Source: Mixophyes australis (lineage: Eukaryota > Chordata > Amphibia > Anura > Limnodynastidae). Taken from it: a DNA stretch of 64,000 nucleotides. Positions 46,860-60,354 of this stretch are shown here, piece by piece. A program made the position numbers and the translations under genes. The notes under the pieces are model-generated. The model made no database searches. It saw only the letters and a program-made list of their open reading frames with translations, and had not been told where the DNA came from. How positions within the stretch are numbered: the stretch's first letter is position 1; each line of letters opens with the position of its first letter. The stretch is from NCBI GenBank assembly GCA_036250195.1, contig JAVHZZ010000010.1:110154525-110218524 (forward strand), in the 5' to 3' direction.

Positions 46860-49800
46860 GTAGATGTGAGGACACAAAAGTCTCTTTCTATGGAACTGTA
46901 TTTAGATGTGTCCTGCACATCTCGTTTTGCATAGGGCGATGAATGGACCTAAATGGATTAAGTGCGTCCCTTGACTGCTGAAGGGTATATAAGTATAGGA
47001 TCGATGCTATGCCAACATACGAAAGATCTGCAAAAATGACATACATTAGCAGATACATGCTCACATAGACTAAATAAAAAGCAATATTAAATACTTGACA
47101 TTGAAAATAAAGACAGTTAGAAGTCCCCTTACTTCAAGGAATTATATGCAACATAAATTGTGTTAAAACAAAAAGTTTGTTAAGAGAAACTGAAAACTAT
47201 TAAAGGAATAGACCGAATGTGACTATCGGTCAATGTCTAGTGGTGACGTTTCCATTGTACAAGATAGTGTTCTGTGGGATCTCACCCTCTAAACCACCAT
47301 GATCACAGCAGATGAGGGAGAAGAGGAATATTTTATCAAACAAATGTATCAATGCTCTTAAAAATGTCTTTGATGGAATGACAATACATGTTTATACCAT
47401 TTTTATGTAAAAAAAAAAGGTATTATTTATATATAAAGTCCTGTTTTGTTGTAATTTTATTACTTAAAACGTTGTTTGTTTTGTAATTACTTTGAAAAAA
47501 AATGAAAATGTTATAGTTATATTCTATTCAGATGCATTCGGGAAAATATTTGGAAAAATGGTTATACCAAACACAGTAATGGAGTAATTCTCTCATTCCC
47601 TGTGGACTGCGGATGAATTCATAGAAACCCGATGAGTAAATGAAAATAGGGACTTGGATTGTAATTTATCAGTGTAAACCATGTATGTTTATTTAGGGCC
47701 TCAGAGCATGTTCTCCGTCTATTCCAAGTCTGGGAGCACACAGGCCATCCTCCGTCTCACTAGAAGAGGCATCGTCCTTATTCTCTATGCCCGTCCATTT
47801 AGTTCTCATCAAATGTAAGTGAACTAAGAATCTTTTTAGCTTTATTTATGTTTTTCTGCAATATATATATATATTTACATACAAATGCAGGTGTCTGTCA
47901 GTATAGTGCATCCACAAACAGACACCCACAGTCCACTTTTGAGGTTCTGCCCATGGAAAATGGAGATACCCCTATGTACACAGGAATACTGGACCAACTG
48001 AGAACGTGAGCACTAACTAACGCTTGGTGGTAACACAAATCCCTTTGCTGGAATCTTACTAAACTGACTTCATACGGGACCTTCATATGTGCGTATTATC
48101 TACACATGTAAAATCTAATACCATCAGATGAGATTTAATTCACTGAAGTACAACCCGATATCTATACTGATATGAATCAGAAGAGAGACTGACACAGAAG
48201 TTTGCAGTGAACGGTTTGGAAGATAAATCATTTCTACATTGTATCATGATATAAAACCACAGGAATCATCAAAATGAATATTGGCTTTTGATCTCCAATG
48301 AAGATTTGGCTTCAGCCGCCCTGCATGGATCACTAGATGGGCAAACTATGTAAGATATTATAGAATCACATTTATCTCAGTGTGACGATGTATGAGAGAC
48401 GGAGCCCCCCACATCCTGGAGCATTGGGCACCAGACATTCTGCATATTGGGGTGTCCCTTCTTGTAATTATATATTACCCCCTCATAGCCCAGGGTACCC
48501 AACCACTGCTCTGCTTTCCTCTCCTCCCCTGCTTCCAGGAAATGTACCGACCAACTCTCTAGCCAGAAAGTGCAGAACTACAAGTCCCAGCTGGGAATTG
48601 GAGAGACCACAGATTATATAACGCTGATCTCTACTGCTTAGGCACCCTGGGGCTCTCCAGCAGCTGTGGAATTACAAGTCCCAGCATACTGGGACTTGTA
48701 GTTGTACCACAGGGCCAAAGGCTTGTTAACCCCGGGCCAAGGATGACTCATTGTCTTCAGCCTTTACCATGTGAATACATCAAGATTAAAACCTTACTAA
48801 CATCTGTCTTATAAATTAAATTTATAACTCTCTCTGTCATGTATTTGCTCCCCCAAACATGTTACACCCCCCAAAAGCCCTCGGCTTATTGAATAATCAG
48901 GCCCTTATGAGATGTTCACACAAACTTTTTTATTTTACCAATTTATCTCTTACCCCCAGGTAGCAGAACTGCGGTGGTCTCGTATCCAGGAGTTTCTTAG
49001 AAACTTGCCCCTGAAACGGGCAACAGTCACTTTTCCAGGTCTCATCCCCAAGAGAAATTTAAATGAATGTGATTGGACAAGACATGGTCGGCATCCAATC
49101 AGCTTCTTTCTTTGCTCATCTCTAATTTTATCACCCTCAGAATAATTAAAATAAAGTTTTTATAAATGAATAATAAACATTATCCCCATAATCCACCTAA
49201 ATTGCTATTTACACCTCCCTGCAGATTTTGCGTGATGTCCTTGTTACGTATTTGACTTAAACTTTTGTAAAAAGTTTACTGGAATATTTGCAGGTTGAAC
49301 ATTCTCTTTGCCCTTTAGAGATGCAGAAATGGCGTCACCAGAAACCAGATCCGACAATTCCGTGGGAGAAGAACGAAATGACTGCTGACATCTCTTTTTA
49401 TATCCTATAAAACCCACAACCTGTTGTCTCCATCTGAAAAAAAGATGTAGATGTCAAATGGAACGGGAGCGTAATTGGAATTCTTGCAAATAAAAATTAC
49501 ATTTATTTTATAACTTTTAAACTGATTTTTCTGCCGTGACCACGATTGTTGACAAATATATACCGCAGAGTGATATTATATCACATACTACACAAGGCTT
49601 CATATGATAAGTTCTATATTATTATTACTTGTCTGTCACCTAATTATCTTTACAGACACATCCCCGTCCTGTCCAGACACTGAAATACTGGCAGTAAAAA
49701 TAAGGAGAAGTTGTATAAAACATCTGTCACACTCTATGTTCTTATGTAAAATGAACAATATATATTGTTAGTGTAGCAGGTAGAGAGGCTGGCTTGGGAT

Positions 49801-50760
49801 CCATAGTGTAAGATAAGTGCTAAATAGTAATAATAAATACATAATAATGTAATATATAATTATATTTCTATATCAGTAACATTCCAAGAAGCAATTTTCT
49901 AGTAAAACAAAAGAAACAACCTTAAATTATTAATATTCCCTAATTCCTGAATTAGATTTAGACAGTGTCTGTCAGGCAAGGTCCTGAGTGATCCAGGTAG
50001 CAGAAGTTTTCTCCTTAAAATCAATGCAGTGTTCGATGGTCAGGAACGTTACACTTCTATTGTGCATGTATGAAGTTCATGTCACATGCAACCAGCGGTC
50101 ACGTGATTTCAGGAATTTGTTTCATCTGTAGAATCTATATTTTAATAGCATAAATACGACTTTCTTGAGTGAGTGACTTATTTCTATGATGCTGTTGTCT
50201 GAGCAGGGCACAGCTACCAAACATACACGTGACAGCCCTGCTGGGTGACCTGGAACATGTGACTTGCTAGGTGGTCTGGTAACTGTGACAGTTTTTTTCA
50301 GCCACATATATCAGTGCATCTTACTGGGACCACCCCCCAGCAATGTAACTTCGATTAAAGAATGTATACATATTTTGTAGTGTATAAAGAAAGTCTTACT
50401 TCCTTTAACATAGTGATTGATAATATAGTAATTTATTTATTATACTCTGTTGTTACAATTTCTACATGTAATGTAGAGTATAAAAAAAAGTTATTGAATT
50501 CAGTTACTAAAGTAATTAAGTCATTACATTTCAGTTTAATTTAAGGCAGTTACCGCCGGGTTTCTCTAGTCAATCAGATAGAAGGGAAATTGTTTTTAAA
50601 TAGTTTCTACCATATCCCTTGTAATTGATAGCCATGTCAGTGGAGCAAACCAACTATTTTTATGTTTGTTTAAATCATTTAGATTAATTAAGTTGTGAAT
50701 GTGGCTCGAAGTGAAATTAAGTTAATTTTCCCAATGTGCACCCTACTTTTAACTTTAAAT
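46860..50760. other. Intergenic, no gene recognised
   Basis: It includes ZNF143-like motifs at 48577-48594 and 48671-48702 within an old repeat. The segment 47693-47815 is bounded by TTTAG and GTAAGT and could be a cryptic exon, but encodes nothing recognisable. Confidence 0.45.
48640..48720. repeat. Dispersed repeat with inverted ZNF143-like motifs
   Basis: GGGGCTCTCCAGCAGCTGTG precedes ATTACAAGTCCCAGCATAC, and the inverse GGGACTTGTAGT follows directly, forming a dyad. The same arrangement occurs at 32470-32525. Confidence 0.6.
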
Positions 50761-50769
50761 ATATTCACA

Positions 50770-50822
50770 TTATTATTATCATTTATTTATATAGCGCCAA
50801 CATTCTCCGCAGCGCGTTACAT
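50770..50822 (-). mobile_element. L2/V-SINE tail fragment
   Basis: ATTATTATCATTTATTTATA then TAGCGCCAACATTCTCCGC is the inverted tail shared by L2 and V-SINE elements in this window. Nothing else of the element is retained. Confidence 0.65.
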
Positions 50823-52065
50823 TAACGTTGGCATCAACAATTGCAATTCTCAATTCTACAATGCTGTTAGGGCTGCTAATTGTGACAAATAAAAATAAAA
50901 CAAGAGGGCATAAGCATGTGGGGTGTTCAATTATGAATTTAGGGCGTACACCCTCACTCCCTTTTTCACTTAATTGACTGTAGATGAATATGGGGACCAT
51001 TAATACTCAGTATAGATGTCTGTTTGCAACATGTCAATCATTATTCAAATTAGAAAAAATAATATTCCCATTATATAGATATATATATATATCACTATCA
51101 GTGTAAATCAATGTCTCTCTACTGAATTTGCAATACACTTTAAAATAGAGAAGCATTTTATAATCGATTGGTCATTAGACCAAACACCCATGAATTCAGC
51201 CCTCTGCGTATACCAACAAGTGATGTTGTTGATTTAATCAACAATTTGATAAACATTTGGTAATAATCTCGTCTGGGACAAATGGATAAAGAGATCATTA
51301 ATCTAACGGACCTGGTGGAATTATTAATGTAACAGGGAATGGTGACATTTTGTGTCTCAGGATTTGGGTAATAACTCATTTCGTCCTGCAGATGGAATAG
51401 AACCATATACATCGCTCTAGACCTCTTTACTTAGTGTTCAATTTTAGGCTTCTTAAATTGTTTGATATAAATGCATTTCTTTAGTTAAAACAAATAGCTG
51501 AGACTTAAAATTGTCTGATGTGGCCCAACAAGGCCCTAAGTAGCTAAGTACATTCTCAGACCCTTTTAAGATTATTAACTAAAAAATGTAGTCTGACCTC
51601 AGTGTTTATATGCTGTATGTTTATACAATCCATTATCCAATTCAAAGTACTATTCCAGTATGAACCATCCAGCAATATAAATCAGTCTGCCAACACAACC
51701 TGCAATGTGTGACTTAATTCCAAGTAAATATAAAATAATCTTCACACCCTATGAAACGACATGAGCTGCACTGACGTCACCAAACCCAAATGTCTGCCTC
51801 TTTCTGCAATTACTTAAGGTATATGTACAGATAGCATGTGGAAATATCCCATTAAATGATGAGGAATAGAGCCAGGGCTGTAATTAGAAAATACTGCACC
51901 CTTCTTACCCGTCTAATTACCGTCTAATCACTAAAATCAAACTCACCTAACACACAGCTGCATCCACTAATTGTATTCTACAATGCAATACAATAATTAT
52001 ATCTTTACCAATGTAATACAAGTGAATGTGATTAGTGTGTGAAACCAGACACACTTGCTGCCTTG
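50823..52065. other. Intergenic, no gene recognised
   Basis: AT-rich sequence. A palindromic TGACGTCA occurs at 51772-51779 without a neighbouring gene. Confidence 0.5.
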
Positions 52066-53336
52066 TCTTCCACCTGCACTTCCTGTCATCCTCTCCTCCT
52101 CGTCCTGCACTTCCTGTCTTCCCCCTTCCTCCTCCTGCACTTCATCCCCTCTTCCTCCTGCACTTCCTGCCTTTCCTTCCACTTCCTCCTGCACTTCCTG
52201 GATTCCCTTCCTCTTCCTCCTGCACTTCCTCTCTTCCCTTCCTCTTCCTCCTGCACTTCCTGTCATCCACTCATCCTCGTCCTGCACTTCCTCTCTTCCC
52301 TTCCTCTTCCTCCTGCACTTCCTGCCATCCTCTCATCCTCATCCTGCACTTCCTGTCTTCCCTTCCTCTTCCTCCTGCACTTCCTGGCTTCCCTTCCCCT
52401 TCCTCCTGTACTTCCTGCCTTTCCTTCCTCTTCCTCCTGCACTTTCTGCCTTTCCTTCCTCTTCCCTTCCTCTTCCTCCTGCACTTCCTCTCTTCCCTTG
52501 CTCTTCCTCCTGCACTTCCTGCCATCCACTCATCCTCGTCCTGCACTTCCTCTCTTCCCTTCCTCTTCCTCCTGCACTTCCTGCCATCCTCTCATCCTCA
52601 TCCTGCACTTCCTCTCTTCCCTTCCTCTTCCTCCTGCACTTCCTGGCTTCCCTTCCCCTTCCTCCTGCACTTCCTGCCTTTCCTTCCTCTTCCTCCTGCA
52701 CTTTCTGCCTTTCCTTCCTCTTCCCTTCCTCTTCCTCCTGCACTTCCTCTCTTCCCTTCCTCTTCCTCCTGCACTTCCTGCCATCCACTCATCCTCGTCC
52801 TGCACTTCCTGTCTTCCCTTCCTCTTCCTCCTGCACTTCCTGCCTTTCCTTCCTCCTCCTCCTGCACTTTCTGCCTTTCCTTCCTCCTCCTCCTGCACTT
52901 TCTGCCTTTCCTTCCTCCTCCTCCTGCACTTTCTGCCTTTCCTTCCTCCTCCTCCTGCACTTTCTGCCTTTCCTTCCTCCTCCTCCTGCACTTTCTGCCG
53001 TTCCTTCCTCCTCCTCCTGCACTTTCTGCCGTTCCTTCCTCTTCCTCCTGCACTTTCTGCCGTTCCTTCCTCCTGCACTTTCAGCCTTTCCTTCCTCCTC
53101 CTCCTGCACTTTCTCTCTTCCCCTCCTCCTCCTCCTGCACTTCCTCTCTTCCCCCTGCCTCATCCTGCACTTCCTCTCTTCCCCCTCCTCCACTTCCTCT
53201 CCTCCACTTCATATCATCCCCCTCCTCCACTGCTACTCCTCCTCCACTTCCTGATTTACCCTCTTCCACCTCCTGCACTTCCTCTCTTCCCCCCTCCTCC
53301 TCCTGCACTTCCTTCTTACCCTTCTCCTCCTGCATT
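52066..53336. repeat. Polypyrimidine minisatellite (1.27 kb)
   Basis: Tandem units of about 31 bp and longer relatives, built from CTTCCTCTTCCTCCTGCAC and, on the right, CCTCCTCCTCCTGCACTTTC. Purines on the plus strand are limited mostly to one TGCA per unit. The 434- and 399-residue open frames, and those on the minus strand, exist because such sequence rarely contains stop triplets. No known protein is encoded. Confidence 0.96.
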
Positions 53337-55104
53337 TAGATGATGATCCATATACACCTATCAGGAAACAACCGTTAGTAAATCTAGCCCTAAATCTTCT
53401 TTGACTGTATTTTTCTAACAGAAATTTGTTCCATCCATGTGCAAATAGTTGCTATGTGCTGTTTGGGAGAATCTATTCATTGCATCACTCTAGTAATGCT
53501 CAGTACAGATTGGTGGATTCACAGACAGGGGAGTCATGTCATAGCAACTGTATAAAGAAATAACTGATAAAACCAGCTTTGCCATTTCAGCTTTTGCCCT
53601 ACATCAGCAGCCATATATCAGATATATTTTGGAGGACAGAATACTCCATTACACTTTACATTTTAACGAGGCTATTTTGAAAATCTGTGTAATTCAGAAA
53701 ATTATATTTTACCTTCCTATTTCAATGTAATTGTTTAAGTCATCATTCAAACATGTTACCACTAAAAATAGTTACTTTATCCTCTTAGAATAAAATATTC
53801 AACAGGATGAGTAAATCATAATATAACTGAAAGAAATGTGAAGCTTCTTCACAGCCGGGGCTCTTTTCTTTTCATAAACTTCAAACGCGTCAGCGATGGG
53901 ATTCTTTCCAAACGTTCTGTTTGTATCCAAAACACTGAAAATAAACCTGTCCGTGGACAGATGAGACCAACAGACCGGTCCCAGAAGTTTATAATGAAGT
54001 TTGCATGTGAAAATCTCTGGAAAAATAACTTGTGGGTGGATTTACAGAATTTTTACCAAACTATTAAATCAATAAAAATCCTGGTGACACAAACTGCTCT
54101 CAATATCAAGTTATTACATGCAGATATAACGCGTTTCATTACCAGATGAGACGTCACTGTGTGGTATCTCAGACAAGTTGGGGGTCTGACCACAGTGAAT
54201 ATTGAAGATCCCAGAAATCTGAGGTCTGAGGGGTTTTCTGGATTTTTTGTCATCTACAGAAATCCAGATGTTTCAGGGTCACTTATCTCAGATAATATAG
54301 AATCACCATCAACGTCCACTTTCCGGTGCTACATGAGATGGAGAATAGACCATAAACATGATACCCTCCGGCCTCCTACATGTAACATTGTACATGAAAG
54401 ATTTCATCACTGCAATCCTGCAACACAGAACAATGTCAGACTCCGCTGTGGATGTAAAACACACAGACCCCGATGTATGGGGGAGTTCAGAGACCACACA
54501 TGAAAACGCTGCAAGATGGAAAATACACGACTTACAGAAATGCGTTTCTTTAGCAGCCGCCTTCAGATGGTCGGAGTCAGAGATCTTTCCTAAGACCACG
54601 AGTCTGACCCGGGAGGACGTGGTCAATGGTACCAAGATCACAGAATAACAGGAAATAGTTTAAAGGGGTATTTTGTATTTTCCTTATAAAACCCACAGTC
54701 TACCATAGGAATGAATGTACAGCTTGAAGTATATTAATGTTCTCTGGTCTATTGTTTCATCATTCTTCTCTTCTGTCTGTCATAGTAAAAAGTTACTTCC
54801 GTGCAGGAAATAGATGGATTAGCGAGAGGTCTGTCAAAGCCAGAGCCCCAGGCCCATCTCACACAATAGGCCCTGTAAGGACGTTTTTATTTTCTTGAAA
54901 AGATGCAAAAAAATGATCTCGCACCGAGTACACATAGGTTCTAAACAAACAAGACAGGAACTTATTCATTTTTGGGGGTAGGAAAATTCAGTGTCCCATA
55001 CAGAGCGGTTGGAGGAGGGAACTAAGTTATTGATTTTGGGAGTCAATAAAGTACATTTTGTGTCATGGAGCATTTTTGGGTGAGTCACCTATCATCCTCC
55101 CAGT
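53337..55104. other. Intergenic, no gene recognised
   Basis: The open frames at 53838-54149, 54159-54503 and 54358-54648 overlap one another, lack domains and are not supported as genes. Confidence 0.45.
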
Positions 55105-55300
55105 AATATTTTACATGTAGAGCAGTGGTGGCCCTGCACCCTCCCCACTGTGGCCCTGCACCCTCTCACCTGTGGCCCTGCACCCTCCCCACTGTGGCCC
55201 TGCACACTCCCCACTGTGGCCCTGCACACTCCCCATTGGGCCCTGCACACTCCCACCTGTGGCTCTGCACCCTCCCACCTGTGGCCCTGCACACTCGTCA
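55105..55300. repeat. 22-bp tandem repeat
   Basis: About eight copies of TGGCCCTGCACMCTCCCCAC with TG, varying at CACC/CACA and CTCACC/CCCACT. Confidence 0.9.
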
Positions 55301-56082
55301 TGCGGGGGTATGACTGGCATGTAGGGTACAGAGGTTATATATTTTTGCTTTATTTGCATGTTATAAAAAAATATTTTTATTTTTGCGGGCGGCGAGACGT
55401 GTAGAGGGGAGAGGGAGGGAGAAGGAACGTGTATTATATGTATGTGTAAATCTGTATGTAATACATTTATTTATAGTACTGGGACTGACACCCTGCACAA
55501 GAACTGAGACTCATCCTTAGTACAAAAACTTGGTATTGTGCCCCATACAGGGCGGAGCTACCGGTATTAATTTCCTGCAGGGGAAGTGGCCAGTTATAGT
55601 TGTACCTCTATTACATATTTAACAGGCTTGAATTTTCTTAAATAGATTGTTAGCTCCTCTCCTGGCCTTGTCAGCTGACACACAGGAGTCATTATACTAC
55701 ACAGATTATATTTCCCATAATACATGAAGATTAGTCAGATGCAATAATCAGAACCCAGATGAAATCCTGTTTATATCAGAAGTTCTCACAATCATTTCCA
55801 CAAACTTCTTCTTTCTTCATTGTAACCTGAAGTGTCCCCGGAGACTGCGCAGTGTCAGAGCACATGGAAATCATTCCCTGGCTGTATCTGGGATATAACT
55901 GGGTCTCGTTCTGTATTAAATATAAACATCAAAGAGTTTGTTTCTCCCTTTTAAACTACAACTAAATATAGTAAATCTTATATTAGTCCAATTATTTCCT
56001 TTTATCTGTGCTGCAGACAGGGCCTGAAAAACACATTGACAACACATGGGCTCAGTCTCAGCAGTTACTTTGTGTTTACAGT

Positions 56083-56101
56083 GCATTCTGGGAAATGTAG
56101 T
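56083..56101 (-). promoter_or_regulatory. ZNF143/Staf-like site, intergenic
   Basis: On the minus strand ACTACATTTCCCAGAATGC is a full match to the ZNF143 consensus. No gene start is evident nearby. Confidence 0.45.
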
Positions 56102-56249
56102 CTTCAGATTAACTACCCAATATCACCTGCTTTTACGCACCCTAAAAATCTCCATATCAGTCAGGACAGGTTCATTATACTATTCTGTGCTAGAAAATAA
56201 TACACTAATTATCTTATTATAATATTATTTTGCAATAAATACAGGATCT

Positions 56250-56375
56250 TGTTGTGTTACCTGCGGGTGGTGTGTTAGACACCTGTGTTGTGTTACCTGC
56301 GGGTGATGTGTTAGACACCTGTGTTGTGTTACCTGCGGGTGGTGTGTTAGACACCTGTGTTGTGTTACCTGCGGG
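56250..56375. repeat. 36-bp tandem repeat
   Basis: About 3.5 copies of a unit containing TTACCTGCGGGTGGTGTGTT and AGACACCTGTG. One copy has GATG for GGTG. Confidence 0.9.
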
Positions 56376-57215
56376 GCTGTATTGTACTCTCTGATTCCTT
56401 ATTGCTGAGTGTTACAGGAGGTCTCAACTGATTTACAGTTTCCATGAAATGGTTTAATTACCTGCAGTCCCTGAGAATTGGGCTGTTTTCGGTGTTGTCG
56501 GTCTGATAGCCGGGTGGGGCAGAAAGGTAAATTATTTCTCTGGGACTAGTAATAAAAATAGGAATCTGCAGCCAAATAATCCTTATTTCCAGCTTGTCTG
56601 GCATCACTGCTTATTGATTGCTGAAATCCTATCTGTACCTTGAAGGCCCCAATCTGCACCCTCAGATCAAATGACTGTTCAGTGTAGCAAAAATATTACA
56701 CCAGCCATCGCCCCCGAACTTGAGGTTCACCGAGGCTGGAATAAGGTGCTGCATTACAAGTAAACAGTTATAGATTGATAAACAATACTGATACTTGACA
56801 CAGATCACAATTAGAGTAATTAAATCCTCGTTTATATTGGATTCGCTGGTCCCACTTCAGATAAGTGGTCTCAGAACCAACTGAAGTAGCCACAATCCAG
56901 TGGTAAAACGCGTTTAGAATACTCGCTATAGTCCACGGAAGACTTCTTACCACATTTGTGCCATCACATCTATTAACATTTATTCATTTATTTGTACAAT
57001 TATTCATGTTATTATATTTTTAATTTATTTTATTATTCTGTGCGCTATGTTTTTACTTGGACATTTGTTTATTTTATTATTTTGTTTTATGATATTGTAA
57101 TCTATCAACATGTCTCCAATTCAATCACTTTACTATACCTCAACTCATACCAACCTCCGGGCATCCTATCCTTGTTTGCTGTCTGTCACTCATTCTCTTA
57201 CTGGCTGCCACCAAT

Positions 57216-57685
57216 TACTGGTCCTATATTGGATACTGGGCATCCGATTACTGGTCCCATATTGGATACTGGGCATCCGATTACTGGTCCCATATTGGAT
57301 ACTGGGCATCCGATTACTGTTCCCATATTGGATACTGGGCATCCGATTACTGGTCCCATATTGGATACTAGGCCCATATTAGATACTAGGCATCCGATTA
57401 TTGGTCCCATATTGGATACTGGGTATCCGATTACTGATCCCATATTGGACACTGGGCATCCGATTACTGGTCCCATATTGGATACTAGGCATCCGATTAT
57501 TGGTCCCATATTGGACACTGGGCATCCCATTACTGGTCCCATATTGGACACTGGGCATCCGATTACTGGCCCCATGTTGGATACTGGGCATCCGATTACT
57601 GGTCCCATATTGGATACTGGGCATCCGATTAATGGTCCCATATTGGATACTGGCCATCCGATTACTGGTCTTATATTGGAAATTG
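57216..57685. repeat. 33-bp tandem repeat
   Basis: About 14 copies of a unit containing GGTCCCATATTGGATACTGG and GCATCCGATTACT, with one partial unit near 57370. Since 33 is divisible by three, frames stay open on both strands (for example 56992-57723); these are artefacts. Confidence 0.95.
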
Positions 57686-60234
57686 GGTATCAGATGCACA
57701 GTGCCCGGTTCCACAACGCATAATTTGCGCCCTTATCTGTGTCAGCTGTGTGTGCTTCCATTTATCAAACATACTAACAGGTCTGTTATGTAAATTGGCT
57801 GTTGCCCATCCATGTGTGTCCAAGTTGAAAATTAGTGCCTATTGGCAGAAACCTATTATCAGGGCACCAATAGGTATCAGCGGCGTTGGTGGTAGATGTT
57901 AAACCACAAGAAGCTTTTAGACTTAACCAATTTGTTAGTTTTATTTCAGATCTACAGATGTAGACAGATAGGGTTAGGGTTGTAACAGATGACATATACA
58001 TATAAACTGTTGCTTACAATTGATACTGACTGCAATAGACAGGCAGTATGACAAGCTTATGCAATTAATGTACTTAACATGATTATAGTACATTAATACA
58101 TGCAGATGGTAGTAAGCTTATATTGTGGGCAATGTCAGAGATGTCAGAGAACAGGTTGTTCATATATATTTGTGTGCCTCCGCTCACTTTATATATCTAT
58201 ATATAAGTTTATACAAAAGGATGCAGCTCCAGTTATATCACATCTTTACAGCTCAACTGTCACTGGAAGAACCTGCTGAGAGCCGAACTCCTGTCTGTGC
58301 ATGCTCAGTAGAGTGATTCGGACTGCCCCACTTCCTGTCTTCACTAGATTACAGGGGACACCACTACCAAGATGGGAGACGGAGCGTAGCGCTCCATATT
58401 AATAGTCACTGCCAACTGTGTAACAGTTTAAGTTTGTCAATGTTTATAATTTCATTTACAAACGATATGGGCAGTCAGAGCAAAACATCACCGTTGTCGC
58501 TCTATACAACTCAGCAAGTGGCAAGTTCATGAAACGCTCATTTTAGCACAGTTGTCTTTCCAGTACACCTTCTACATAGACAGGGGTTGTAGACGGAGGT
58601 GAAAGCATTTGTTACAATTAAAATAACATTTGTAGTAAGTCGGCAGTAGTGAAAAATCAAGTCCATAAAATTTCTGTTTCTATTCTTTACAAAATGGATA
58701 CGATCGATTTATTGTCTTCTGAATATTTCCGTTTACTACATTTGTACATCTACAAAATTTTTGCCCACAACCGTATTACAAAGGTAACGGCGAGTTTTTC
58801 ATTGCTGTGCGCAGTAACTGCGATGATACAGTGGGAGATAATGTGAACAAAGAATGATACAAGTTCCACCATATAGTGACCTCTAAACGAGGGGCTTGTT
58901 GTATATTCCAGGAGAACATGGGGTGAGAATATTGTGGGTGACGATATATTACTATTTATATACTTGGTGTGAGAGGTGCTCTGTCTGCTCTAATGGAAAG
59001 TTTAACCCAAAACTGTGTAATAGAAAATGTTTGAAGTTACCAAACATGTAGCGTGTAGCTCCAAAACAAAATACACCAAAATTCTGAGCATTTCAGACAA
59101 ATTGGAGCCATTTTCAGGTCAAACCAGACACATGATGTAAACCTCTATTTTACTTAATGAGGGGTTTGTGTTTCATTCCAGCACAGTTTATATGAATGTT
59201 AAGTACAGTTTCTGCTGTAACAACTAAATTCTAGGACAGGGTGTACCCAAATCTTTACCCCGAAGACTGAAGACCTATATTTATGTTAATGTTTATTCCA
59301 CATGGCTTTATGGAACTGCTGTATGGAGGCAAAAAAAAAAAGGTTTCCGCTCATCTAATATATAGAGTGTACCCTGGCTAATGTTAGAATTGGGTAACGT
59401 TAGAATTACACAACTATCTGACTTTACTTAGGAGGCACTTAGTATTCATATATTATATATACACCTTGGATTGGCCATGATGTTGAGCCCGCACAAGTAC
59501 TCGCCTCCTCTCTGGGGCAATCTGTAGGAGCTGCACTGCGCAAAAGTTAGTTGTCATATACAAGTCCGACCTCTGGCCCCTTAGTACCAGCGTGAGGAAA
59601 TGATTGGTTGCTTCGGTCAGTCATAGTGTGTGATTGGGTCATTATTTTACTATCACAGTCCAAGAAGGAAGAAAAGAAGAAAGAAGAAAAGAAGATTTCA
59701 ATTTATATTTAATAAAGCGGCCAGCAAGGATTTTCGGGGAGTCTTTTGGACTACTGTCCATTATACTGGGATTTTAAAGTTGCCACTCCAGGGTCCTAAT
59801 TTTTTTAATTACCCCAGCACCCACCACCAAGGGGGTCAGGAAGACTGATAGTCTCTGGAAGGGGAGGTGGGGGATGTTTTTTGCACCCCCTCCCAGAAGC
59901 AGCAGCTCAGTGGAGACCAGACTGACGCTGATTTTGACTATAGCAGGGGGTCTCCCAGTTAGAGAGGAAACCAGCCCATTTTCCTCTGCTCCCCGGTGGA
60001 AGCGCATCTGCGCAAATCACAGCGTGCCTTCAGTTTTTAACCAATCAATGTTGACCATCAATTCACTAAGAACCAGTTCCTCATGAATACTGCAAAATAG
60101 TCATAAAGTAAATCAGTGAGGTCACTTAGTGAATTAATTGCCCCACCCACAAAATGGCTGCCATCTGTATTACATTTGGTGCTGTTGAATTTTTTTTTCA
60201 GCCTGTTGCAACTCTCTCCAAGAACTAACACTGT
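57686..60234. other. Intergenic, no gene recognised
   Basis: Open frames at 58125-58316, 58649-58846 and 59630-60086 show no domain. No promoter or splice structure was found. Confidence 0.45.
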
Positions 60235-60354
60235 GGGGTAATAAATGTATTATACTCCGAAAATTGGCGAGTTTACAGCTAAAATTTAAAGCGGCGCTGG
60301 CTTGTAAAGGCAAGTTTGTGACTTGAAAAAATCGGAGTATAATACATTTACCCC
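60235..60354. mobile_element. Short MITE
   Basis: A 120-bp element with ends GGGGTAATAAATGTATTATA (then CTCCGA) and the inverted TCGGAGTATAATACATTTAC then CCC. The ends differ by a 3-bp insertion. TGT flanks both sides. Confidence 0.85.

Larger units (their letters stand above)
55301..57215. other. Intergenic, no gene recognised
   Basis: It includes a perfect ZNF143-like motif on the minus strand at 56083-56101 and a 36-bp tandem repeat at 56250-56375. Confidence 0.5.

Noticed and set aside
45440..49400. Possible second calcitonin-family gene (donor-like site at 45548, exon-like segments near 47700, 48960 and 49320)
   Set aside because: No segment encodes a Cys-ring peptide, an amidation site or a signal peptide. 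The splice-like sites are isolated.
52035..53343. Two 434-residue and one 399-residue overlapping frames, plus long minus-strand frames
   Set aside because: Pyrimidine-only sequence lacks stop triplets in all plus frames. The overlapping frames have equal status and no known domain.
56992..57723. A 243-residue open frame
   Set aside because: Most of it is the 33-bp tandem repeat. The non-repeat N-terminal part has no recognised domain or promoter.
58469..58560. A short frame beginning MGSQSKT that faintly recalls a retroviral Gag start
   Set aside because: It stops after about 21 codons, and no primer-binding site, LTR or further Gag/Pol similarity was found.
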